Assembly: GCF_025137375.1 (NCBI RefSeq)
Contig: NZ_CP073720.1
Location: forward strand, 9,014,501 to 9,078,500
Direction: 5' to 3'
DNA length: 64,000 bases
Source of the DNA: Dactylosporangium fulvum
GTDB lineage: Bacteria > Actinomycetota > Actinomycetes > Mycobacteriales > Micromonosporaceae
This document shows positions 57,635-64,000 of this stretch, piece by piece. The stretch's first letter is position 1. Each line of letters opens with the position of its first letter. A model generated the notes under the pieces. The model saw only the letters and a list, made by a program, of their open reading frames with translations, was not told where the DNA came from and ran no database searches. The position numbers and the translations under genes were made by a program.

Positions 57635-58114
57635 TCAGGTCCGGCCTTCGCGCTCCTGCGCGGTCTGGAGCGTGGACGAGTGGGGCACCCAGTCGGCGAG
57701 CCGCGTGGGGTGGCCGAGCTTGCGCAGTTTCGCCACCACCTCGGGGTCGTCGTCGACGACGATCTCGATCGTCGATTCCCGCGCCATCCGGGCCAGTTGA
57801 CCGGCCTTGAACTCGCGGGCCGGGCGGCGGTCCCCGGCCGGGCGCATGAACAGCAACTCGGCGGGCAGATCGTACTGGTGCAGCCAATCCGTCGTGACCT
57901 GGCGCAGGTGCTCCGGGCGGCCGGTCAGCCAGACGAGGATGTGCTCCTGCGCATACCGCCGGGCGAGCTCGATCCCTTCCTCCAGCGCCGGGTCGCGGCC
58001 GGCCGCGGCGAAGAACCGCGCCCAGTCCTTGGGGCGGCGGTCGAGGTGGCGGAGCCGGTGCCGGACGTCGGCCACGACCCCGTCGATGTCGAAGACGGCC
58101 AGCGAGGAGTCCAT
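57635..58114 (-). CDS. HAD-type phosphatase
   Basis: 159 residues. HAD motif I AVFDIDGVVADVRHR (nucleophile and second Asp), motif II LTGRPEHLR, motif III Lys in EFKAGQLARMA, motif IV VVDDDPEVVAKLR. This resembles the small phosphatase module of polynucleotide kinase-phosphatase and related actinobacterial proteins. Substrate unknown. Convergent with the GGDEF-EAL gene, 7 bases apart. Confidence 0.82.
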   Translation of the reverse strand: MDSSLAVFDIDGVVADVRHRLRHLDRRPKDWARFFAAAGRDPALEEGIELARRYAQEHILVWLTGRPEHLRQVTTDWLHQYDLPAELLFMRPAGDRRPAREFKAGQLARMARESTIEIVVDDDPEVVAKLRKLGHPTRLADWVPHSSTLQTAQEREGRT

Positions 58115-58417
58115 CCGGCCATTCTGCCGAAGTCACCCCAACCACCACCCCAGGCGCACCGGCCACGGTGGTGACCGGTGGGCCGCCATCACCCCGGATT
58201 CGTCGCCCATTCCCGAATTTTCGCAGGTCAGCCAGGGGTAGGCTTCGCACCGAACGCGGCGCCGCGGCATAGCGACGACGGGGACGGTGCTGGTGTCGCC
58301 GACCTCACCGCGTGAGTGAAGGGGGTGTCCGCTTGATGCGGATCGATGTGTCCGGCCTCCGGGCCGCCCGAGTGGAAGGCTCCCGAGTGGAAAGCTCCCG
58401 AGTGGAAGGCTACGCCC
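58115..58417. other. Intergenic region with three 15-bp repeats
   Basis: 303 bases between divergent HAD and phosphoribosyltransferase genes. Only clear structure: CCCGAGTGGAAGGCT at 58367-58381, 58382-58396 (one change) and 58397-58411, ending 6 bases before the transferase ATG. The repeats carry GGAAGGC, so they may supply redundant ribosome sites. Otherwise nothing seen. Confidence 0.6.
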
Positions 58418-59119
58418 ATGTGGCCGCCTGAACACGAGCGCTTCGCGGACCGGACGGCCGCCGGCCGCTTGCTCGGCACCACGGTCGCGGCTCACCTGCG
58501 GCAGTTCCCGGCCACCGTTACCGCGCAGACGCCACTGGTGCTCGCCCTGCCACGCGGCGGGGTCCCGGTCGGATACACGGTGGCCGAGGCCATCGGCGCC
58601 GACTTCGACCTGGTCATCTCACGCAAGATCGGCCTGCCGTGGCAGGCGGACCACGGGGTCGGGGCGATCGCCGAGAACGGCCCGCCGGTCTTCGACCGCA
58701 GCGAACTCGCCTGCGTCGGGCTCACCGTGAGCGACATGACCCCCGCGGTCCAGCGCGAGCGTGCTGAGCTGCGCCGGCGCCAGGAGCGCTACCGCGGGAC
58801 CCGACCGGCTCCCGATGTGACCGGACGGGTGGTGGTGATGGTCGACGACGGCCTGGCCACCGGGGTGACCGCCCGGGCGGCGGCGCGGGCCCTGCGGGCG
58901 GGCAAGCCGGCTCACCTCGTGTTCGCCGCACCGGTGTGCGCGGCCGAGTCGGTCGACCTCCTCGCCTCCGACGTGGACGCGGTGCTCGACATCCACAGCC
59001 CGCGCGAATTCCACGCACTCGGGCTCTACTACAACAATTTCGCCCCGCTCACCGACGCGCACGTGGCGGAGATCTGCACGCTCGCGTGGAGCGCGGAAAA
59101 GGTACCCGCACCGGTGTAG
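58418..59119 (+). CDS. Phosphoribosyltransferase-domain protein
   Basis: 233 residues from ATG 58418. PRTase fold: LVLALPRGGVPVGYTVAEAI near the start and the PRPP-binding loop VVVMVDDGLATGVTARAAARALR. It resembles stand-alone PRTase-like proteins common in actinobacteria (often beside dienelactone hydrolase genes), whose nucleobase specificity is unknown. A longer start at 58346 would translate the 15-bp repeats as PEWKA units and is not preferred. Confidence 0.82.
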   Translation: MWPPEHERFADRTAAGRLLGTTVAAHLRQFPATVTAQTPLVLALPRGGVPVGYTVAEAIGADFDLVISRKIGLPWQADHGVGAIAENGPPVFDRSELACVGLTVSDMTPAVQRERAELRRRQERYRGTRPAPDVTGRVVVMVDDGLATGVTARAAARALRAGKPAHLVFAAPVCAAESVDLLASDVDAVLDIHSPREFHALGLYYNNFAPLTDAHVAEICTLAWSAEKVPAPV

Positions 59120-59141
59120 ACACCAGAAGAATCGCGCTCTG

Positions 59142-59174
59142 CCCGCCCGTGGTGTTTATAACGCCGCGGGCGGG
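59142..59174 (+). terminator. Hairpin after phosphoribosyltransferase gene
   Basis: CCCGCCCG-T-GG, loop of 11 (TGTTTATAACG), CC-G-CGGGCGGG: a ten-pair stem with one mismatch, 22 bases after the stop and ending 14 bases before the next ATG. No T-run. Could act as terminator or limit read-through into the STAS-kinase gene. Confidence 0.5.
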
Positions 59175-59188
59175 TAGAGCATCACCCC

Positions 59189-59923
59189 ATGAGGGCGGGA
59201 GATCTGCGAGCCAGCGTCGAGCGGCGGGGTGACGCCACCGTCGTGCGCCTCGGAGGCGTGCTGGACGTCGACACCTGCCCTTCGCTGCGCTCGGCCGTCA
59301 TCGCGTGTCTCGCGGCCGAGCCCTCGGTGATCGTGCTGGACGTCGCCGACCTGCGCCACCGTGACGACGTGGCGTTGACGGTACTGCCCGCGCTCGCCCA
59401 GCACGCCGCCGCGTGGCCCGGCAGCGCCGTCACCCTGGCCGCCGCTCCCCCGTCGCTGGCCTCCGCCCTCGACCGCATGGCGGTCGCGCGCCTCGTGCCG
59501 CTCTTCCCCACCACCGACGCGGCGCTCGCCCACCGGCCGGACTCCTCGGCGCCGCACCGCCTGCGGGCCACCCTGCAGCCGATGGTCGACGCGACCGCCG
59601 CGGCCCGGCACCTGGTCGGCCGCGCGTGCCGGCTGTGGGGGGTCGGCCGGATCGGCGACCTCGCCGAGCTGGTCGTCACCGAGCTGGTCAGCAACGTCGT
59701 GCGCCACGCCCGGACCGAGATGGAGGTCTGCGTGGGGCTGCGCCGGCGGCGGCTGCACATCTCCGTGCGCGACCACAGTTCCGCGCTGCCCCGGCCCGGT
59801 GCCACGAACGACTCCCTGCGCGAGGACGGTCGCGGCCTGCTCGTCATCAGTGCGTTGACCGCCGCTTGGGGCTACACGCCCGTACCCGACGGCAAAGTCG
59901 TCTGGGCAACGCTGCGAATTTGA
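59189..59923 (+). CDS. STAS domain fused to RsbW-type anti-sigma kinase
   Basis: 244 residues. Residues ~5-105 are a STAS domain (ATVVRLGGVLDVDTCPSLRSAVIACLA; VIVLDVADL). Where the family has D-S-x-G-L, this reads R-D-D-V-A-L: the phosphoacceptor Ser is Asp, a possible built-in phosphomimic. Residues ~125-244 are a HATPase_c_2 domain: N box ELVVTELVSNVVRHAR, G1-like ISVRDHSS, G2 GRGLLVIS. In partner switching, a kinase of this type binds a sigma factor and a separate STAS antagonist. Here antagonist-like and kinase domains share one chain, one gene upstream of a STAS-sigma fusion. Confidence 0.82.
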   Translation: MRAGDLRASVERRGDATVVRLGGVLDVDTCPSLRSAVIACLAAEPSVIVLDVADLRHRDDVALTVLPALAQHAAAWPGSAVTLAAAPPSLASALDRMAVARLVPLFPTTDAALAHRPDSSAPHRLRATLQPMVDATAAARHLVGRACRLWGVGRIGDLAELVVTELVSNVVRHARTEMEVCVGLRRRRLHISVRDHSSALPRPGATNDSLREDGRGLLVISALTAAWGYTPVPDGKVVWATLRI

Positions 59924-60084
59924 CGGGAAAACCTCACCCGGCAGGTCACCCCTTCGCATGGAAATCGGCGACTTCGCCGTGCGTACAGTGATGCGGAAAG
60001 CAAATCCGCCCACGTCCAAGACCGCACGCTCAACCGCGAATCGCCTTGCCCCGCAACGCGATGGGATAGGGGGGAGTCTCCACC

Positions 60085-61242
60085 ATGGAGACAATGCCCA
60101 TAGAAAAGAACCGATATGATTCGGTACTTTCACTGGAGACCTGGCGCAATGGCGACGACGAAGTTCTACGCCCGTCCGGAATCCTCGACTACGCGGCAAG
60201 CCTCGATCTGCGCGTTGCGCTGTTCGAGCGTCTCGACGCCGGGCAGATGCGCCTGACCGTCGACCTCTCCCGCCTCCGCCTCCTCGACTGCGCCGCCGCC
60301 GACACGCTGCTGCGCGCCCAGCTCGAGGCCCAGGAACGCGGCGGCGCCCTGCACGCACCCGGCGCCACCGACCTTGTGCTCGACGTCCTCGAGATCATCG
60401 GGGCGGCGAAGCAGCTCCGCGCGTACGACGACCCGCCGGCCGGGTCACCGCCCGTCGAGGAGACCGACGGCGACGAGACCGATCCGCCGAGCCAGTGGAC
60501 CACGGTCAACGAGCTGCTGCGCCAGGCGGCGGCGATGGACCGGAACGACCCGCGGCGCAACGCGTTACGGGAGCGGGCGATCGAGCACAGCCTGCCGCTC
60601 GCCGACCGGCTCGCCCGCCGGTTCCACGGGATGGGTGAGTCACCGGCCGACCTCAGCCAGGTCGCCGCGCTCGGGCTCATGAAGGCGATCGACGGCTTCG
60701 ACCCGGACTACGGCACCGACTTCGGCGGCTACGCGACGCCCACGATCGTGGGTGAGCTGAAGCGGTACTTCCGGGACAAGGGCTGGGGCGTGCACGTCCC
60801 CCGCCGGCTCCAGGAGCTGCGGATCGAGATCAACCGGGTCCGCGACACGCTCGGCCAGCGCCTGGGCCGGTCACCGACGCCACGCGACGTGGCGGACCAT
60901 CTCGGGGTCGACGAGGACCAGATCCTCGAGGCCCTGGTCGCGTCCTCGGCGTACCGGCCGGTCTCGCTCTTCGCGCCGCTCGGCGGGGACGACGACGCCG
61001 GCACGCTCGCCGACGTTCTCGGCGACGACGACCGGGACATCGACGGGGTGGAGTTCCGCCAAGCGATCAAACCGCTCATCGCCCGTCTGCCAGAGCGCGA
61101 ACGGCGCATTCTCTCGCTGCGCTTCTACGGCAACCGCACCCAGGCGCAGATCGCCGCTGACCTGGGAATATCCCAGATGCATGTGTCCCGGCTGCTGAGC
61201 CGGACACTCGACGGCCTGCGGAGGGCATTGCTGGACGGTTGA
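60085..61242 (+). CDS. STAS domain fused to sigma-B/F/G-type RNA polymerase sigma factor
   Basis: 385 residues, GGGGGGAG upstream of ATG 60085. Residues ~10-113 form a STAS domain (EVLRPSGILDYAASLDLRVALFERL; LTVDLSRLRLLDCAAADTLL), with Cys where the phosphoacceptor Ser belongs. Then a complete sigma factor: region 2 (LADRLARRFHGMGESPADLSQVAALGLMKAIDGFDPDYGTDFGGYATPTIVGELKRYFRD in outline), region 3 (GVHVPRRLQELR), region 4 (LPERERRILSLRFYGNRTQAQIAADLGISQMHVSRLLSRTL). Extra STAS on a sigma factor is unusual and suggests self-contained control by the upstream STAS-kinase. Confidence 0.88.
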   Translation: METMPIEKNRYDSVLSLETWRNGDDEVLRPSGILDYAASLDLRVALFERLDAGQMRLTVDLSRLRLLDCAAADTLLRAQLEAQERGGALHAPGATDLVLDVLEIIGAAKQLRAYDDPPAGSPPVEETDGDETDPPSQWTTVNELLRQAAAMDRNDPRRNALRERAIEHSLPLADRLARRFHGMGESPADLSQVAALGLMKAIDGFDPDYGTDFGGYATPTIVGELKRYFRDKGWGVHVPRRLQELRIEINRVRDTLGQRLGRSPTPRDVADHLGVDEDQILEALVASSAYRPVSLFAPLGGDDDAGTLADVLGDDDRDIDGVEFRQAIKPLIARLPERERRILSLRFYGNRTQAQIAADLGISQMHVSRLLSRTLDGLRRALLDG

Positions 61243-61326
61243 GACGATTGAGATCAGCCGCGTTCGGGTAGTAGGCCCCCGGTGCGGGCGCCGAATGCTG
61301 TTGCCTGCGCGGCTGAAGGGGGAAAT

Positions 61327-62043
61327 GTGACTGACCTCCACACGGTGGAGATCGCCGCGGTGCTGCGACAGCTCACCGCACGCCTCATCGCCAGCGACGA
61401 CCTCGACGAGGCGCTCGAGGATCTCGTCGACACCGCGGCCGATCTCGTGGAGGGCGCGTCATGGTGCGCGGTGACGTTGGTACGGGCGGGCGGGCCGTCG
61501 ACCGCGGCGGCGTCGTCCGAGTTGCCCGAGGAGCTTCTCGACAGCCAGTACCACAGCGGCACCGGGCCCTCGATGGAGGCGATCCGCGCCAGGGATCTCA
61601 TCCTGAGCGACGATCTCACCGTCGACACCCGCTGGCCGGAGTGGCGCGAGCGGGCCCTCGCGGCCGGTGTGCGGGGTGTGCTCACCGTGCCGGTCGACAT
61701 CGACGAGCAGGTGGTCGGCGCGCTCACGGTGTATTCGGCCGAGTCGGGCCGGTTCACCGCGGACGTCGGGCTGACCGCCGTGCTGGTCGCCGAACACGCC
61801 GGGCTGCTGCTGGCCGCCGTCCTCGACCGCGGCCGCCAGGCCGGGCTGCACGCGGCGCTGGCCGAGGCCCTGGCCGACGGCGAGACGGTGAACCGGGCCA
61901 TCGGCATCATGATGGTCCAGCGGGGCTGCTCGGCCGAGGCCGCGCTCGACGGCCTGCAACGCACAGCGAGCCGGCTGGACCTGCCGCTGTCGACGGTGGC
62001 GCAGCGCCTGGTCGAGACCGTGGAGCGCCGCGCCACCGTGTGA
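61327..62043 (+). CDS. GAF-ANTAR transcription antiterminator
   Basis: 238 residues from GTG 61327, preceded by AAGGGGGA. GAF domain ~30-165 (ASWCAVTLV, YHSGTGPSMEAIRARDLILSDDLTVDTRWPEWRERALAAGVRGVLTVPV). ANTAR domain ~180-235 (LHAALAEALADGETVNRAIGIMMVQRGCSAEAALDGLQRTASRLDLPLSTVAQRLVE in outline). ANTAR proteins bind paired RNA hairpins and prevent termination; the ligand of the GAF domain is unknown. 84 bases after the sigma gene on the same strand, so possibly part of the same stress circuit. Confidence 0.88.
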   Translation: MTDLHTVEIAAVLRQLTARLIASDDLDEALEDLVDTAADLVEGASWCAVTLVRAGGPSTAAASSELPEELLDSQYHSGTGPSMEAIRARDLILSDDLTVDTRWPEWRERALAAGVRGVLTVPVDIDEQVVGALTVYSAESGRFTADVGLTAVLVAEHAGLLLAAVLDRGRQAGLHAALAEALADGETVNRAIGIMMVQRGCSAEAALDGLQRTASRLDLPLSTVAQRLVETVERRATV

Positions 62044-62048
62044 GCCTC

Positions 62049-63632
62049 CTAGACCGTCAGCGTCCAGCTGTCGAGGTAGCCGGCGGCACCCTTGTACGAG
62101 TCGCGGACCCGCAGCTTCCACGCGCCGTTCTTCTGGCGGCTCGACATGTTCACGGTGTAGACGGCGTTCAGGTTGGCCGCCTTGTCCCTGTTGTTGGCGC
62201 CCTTGAGCCGCTTCACCGAGCCGTTCGGCGCGATCAGCTCGACCACCAGGTCACCGCGCTTGGGGTGCACGACGTGGACCTCGACGCGGGTCGCCCGCGA
62301 CGCCTTGCCGGGGCAGCCGCTGACGACCACACGGCTGGTGCCCTGGCCGCGGTCACGCACGACCACGTCGGCGTCGTTGCGCTGCACGTTGCAGGGCACG
62401 GCCACCGGGGCCGGCATGGTCACGGGGGTGGTGACCGGGGTGGGGACGACGACCGGGACGGGCGTGCCGACGGTGACGAGGAGCCGGTTCGGCGAGCCGG
62501 CGCCGGGGTTGGTGACGGCGTTCTGCACGGCGTTGGTGACGAGGGCGTCACGCACGGCGGCCGGGGTGGCCGACGGGTTGGCCGAGAGGTACAGGGCCGC
62601 GGCCCCGGCGACGTGCGGCGTGGCCATGGAGGTGCCGCTCATGACCGTGGTGCCGGAGTCCGACGCGCGGCTCGCACTGGTGATCGCCACGCCCGGCGCG
62701 AAGATGTCCACGCACGCGCCGTAGTTCGAGAACGAGGCCCGCGTGTCGTTGGCGTCGACGGCGCCGACCGTGATCGCCTCGGCAGTACGGGCGGGAGACA
62801 CCGTGCAGGCGTCCTGGTTCTCGTTGCCCGCGGCGACGGCGTAGGTGACCCCGGCGGCGATGGAGCTACGGACGGCCTGGTCGAGCACGGCGCTGGCGCC
62901 GCCGCCGAGGCTCATGTTGACGACGGCGGGCTTCTGCGCGTTGGCCGTGACCCAGTCGATGCCGGCGATGATGCCGGAGTAGCTGCCGGAGCCCTGGCAG
63001 TCCAGCACGCGCACGCCGACCAACCGGACGCCCTTCGCGACGCCGTAGGTGGTGCCGCCGATCGTCCCGGCGACGTGTGTGCCGTGACCGTGGCAGTCGC
63101 TCGCGTCGGTGTCGTTGTCGACGAAGTCGTAGCCGGACCGGGCCCGCCCGCCGAACTCGCTGTGCGTCGTCCGGATCCCGGTGTCGAGCACGTAGGCGGT
63201 GACGTTCGAGGCGGCGTTGGGGTACGTGTACGTTCCGCTGAGGGGGAGGCCGGCCTGGTCGATGCGGTCCAGCCCCCACGGCGCCGAATACTGCGTGTCC
63301 GCGAGTTTCACGGTCTTGTCCTGCTGGACGTAGGCTACGAGGGGGTTGGCGGCGAGGCGCTTGGCGCCCTTTTCCGTAAGCTGGGCCGAGAATCCGTTGA
63401 GGGTCTTGCTGAACGACCGCCGCACCTTGCCACCCACCTTGCCGGCGAGCACACTGGCGTCGGCGTGGGCGGAGTCCTTGAGGACAACGATGTAACGATC
63501 GCGGATGACCCCGGCCTCGTTCGCCCCGACGATCCGCCCTTCAGCGGGCGCCGCGACAGCAGCCGCCGAGACCCCGGCCAGCCCGCCGGCCGCGACACTG
63601 ACGACGACGGCGGCACGCAGGAAAACTCGCAT
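62049..63632 (-). CDS. Secreted S8 subtilase with inhibitor I9 propeptide and P-domain
   Basis: 527 residues. Signal peptide 1-28 (AAVVVSVAAGGLAGVSAAAVAA), I9 propeptide ~45-110 (DRYIVVLKD...FSAQLTEKGAKRLAANPLVAYVQQD), proteinase-K-like catalytic domain ~115-390 with Asp 150 (YVLDTGI), His 183 (HGHGTHVAGT), Asn 269 (AAGNEN) and Ser 334 (SGTSMATPHV). Then a Pro/Val-rich linker and a C-terminal P/homoB domain (~425-527; HPKRGDLVVELIAPNGS, GAWKLRVRDSYKGAAGYLDSWTL). An extracellular protease matured by self-cleavage. Convergent with the GAF-ANTAR gene. Confidence 0.93.
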   Translation of the reverse strand: MRVFLRAAVVVSVAAGGLAGVSAAAVAAPAEGRIVGANEAGVIRDRYIVVLKDSAHADASVLAGKVGGKVRRSFSKTLNGFSAQLTEKGAKRLAANPLVAYVQQDKTVKLADTQYSAPWGLDRIDQAGLPLSGTYTYPNAASNVTAYVLDTGIRTTHSEFGGRARSGYDFVDNDTDASDCHGHGTHVAGTIGGTTYGVAKGVRLVGVRVLDCQGSGSYSGIIAGIDWVTANAQKPAVVNMSLGGGASAVLDQAVRSSIAAGVTYAVAAGNENQDACTVSPARTAEAITVGAVDANDTRASFSNYGACVDIFAPGVAITSASRASDSGTTVMSGTSMATPHVAGAAALYLSANPSATPAAVRDALVTNAVQNAVTNPGAGSPNRLLVTVGTPVPVVVPTPVTTPVTMPAPVAVPCNVQRNDADVVVRDRGQGTSRVVVSGCPGKASRATRVEVHVVHPKRGDLVVELIAPNGSVKRLKGANNRDKAANLNAVYTVNMSSRQKNGAWKLRVRDSYKGAAGYLDSWTLTV

Positions 63633-64000
63633 CAGGCAGGCCCTTCCAACCGGACGACATCGGCAGCCCCAATGTTGAAAACCACAGGGTGCTGGGCCTG
63701 TAGGCGTTCAGTTGCCGCAAGGTTGCGCCGTCCCCTCCCCGGCCAGCACCACCGCCGACCCGGCTGACGCAGCCCACCGCGACCGCGGATGTTGATTGGC
63801 GGCGAGGAACGCCGTGGAGCACAATGAGGCACAGCCCTAGGGCCACCGCGACCCGCGAGGCAGCTCCTTTTTTCACAGCCGCACCTGCGGCACTCATACC
63901 GCCCACATGGTGCTCGTCCTCGTTACGGCCAGGACAGCGACCGATCGAACGCCCAATCGGACGACGACCAACCAGGCCAGCACCCGATCGGGACGGCGCC
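63633..64000. other. Upstream region of the subtilase gene, no gene seen
   Basis: 368 bases to the window edge. One minus-strand frame (63541-63906) begins with a signal-like SRVAVALGLCLIVLHG but then becomes Arg/Gly-rich and overlaps the subtilase start, so I do not call it. The subtilase promoter presumably lies here; no clear hexamers seen. Confidence 0.5.

Noticed and set aside
63541..63906. Possible secreted small protein upstream of the subtilase
   Set aside because: Only the first 35 residues look signal-like; the rest is Arg/Gly-rich and overlaps the subtilase start.
1..64000. tRNA, rRNA, insertion sequence or prophage genes
   Set aside because: None recognised: no cloverleaf-like sequence, transposase or integrase motifs seen on either strand.

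Overview
The window is high-GC throughout, with GTG starts, ATGA or GTGA gene overlaps, GAF-ANTAR and STAS/HATPase regulators, a LacI-controlled sugar ABC operon and a complete Gram-positive-type flagellar basal-body and export cluster. It has no outer-membrane ring genes (flgH, flgI). Together this points to a motile, zoospore-forming actinomycete of the Micromonosporaceae, with Actinoplanes or a close relative most likely. This is inferred from gene content only; there is no rRNA in the window.

Layout. 1-2223 (minus): two glycosyltransferases beside the flagellar genes, the first cut by the window edge. 2530-21130 (plus): flgB-flgC-fliE-fliF-fliG-fliH-fliI-fliJ-(NlpC/P60+SLT hydrolase)-fliK-flgD-flgE-flbD-motA-motB-fliL-fliM-fliN-fliO-fliP-fliQ-fliR, almost all overlapping or separated by a few bases. 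21159-23558 (minus): flhB preceded by an EAL-HDOD gene. 23664-27613 (plus): flhA, an FlhF-like protein with a ruined P-loop, and a small membrane protein. 27640-30205: accessory genes (zinc ribbon, small protein, geranylgeranyl-reductase-type flavoprotein, divergent MarR-like pair). 30256-32016: GGDEF-EAL protein. 32067-42048: carbohydrate block (two GH13 enzymes, MalG/MalF/SBP transporter, decayed GH13 fragment, LacI regulator). 42049-43885: about 1.8 kb without a credible gene, carrying 34-bp and 81-bp direct repeats and a long inverted repeat. 43886-53943 (minus): chemotaxis cluster in three probable units: cheA-cheW-mcp, an unknown gene, and cheB-cheR-cheY-cheX-cheY-cheX. 54078-63632: sortase, decayed transporter, second GGDEF-EAL protein, HAD phosphatase, phosphoribosyltransferase, STAS-kinase fusion, STAS-sigma fusion, GAF-ANTAR protein and secreted subtilase.

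How it works together. Six sites with a sigma-28-type pattern (CTCA-like, 15-16 nt, GCCGAT-like) lie upstream of flgB, motB, fliM, flhA, cheB and cheA. Basal body, motor, export gate and chemotaxis genes would thus share one late sigma factor. 11-bp-period GCAACC repeats, resembling the TcrA box described in Actinoplanes missouriensis, sit just upstream of the flgB and flhA promoters. The sugar block looks like an alpha-glucoside uptake and hydrolysis operon under LacI control, with two GCAA...TTGC-like operators.

Most unusual features: two STAS fusion proteins (STAS-kinase and STAS-sigma), both lacking the phosphoacceptor serine; an FlhF homologue that cannot bind GTP by the usual motif; FliM without the CheY-binding N-terminus together with a CheA whose P2 region is replaced by a ~330-residue Ala/Pro linker; a probable ATC start for flgD; and a ~1 kb patch inside motB-fliL with a different synonymous-codon style from its surroundings.
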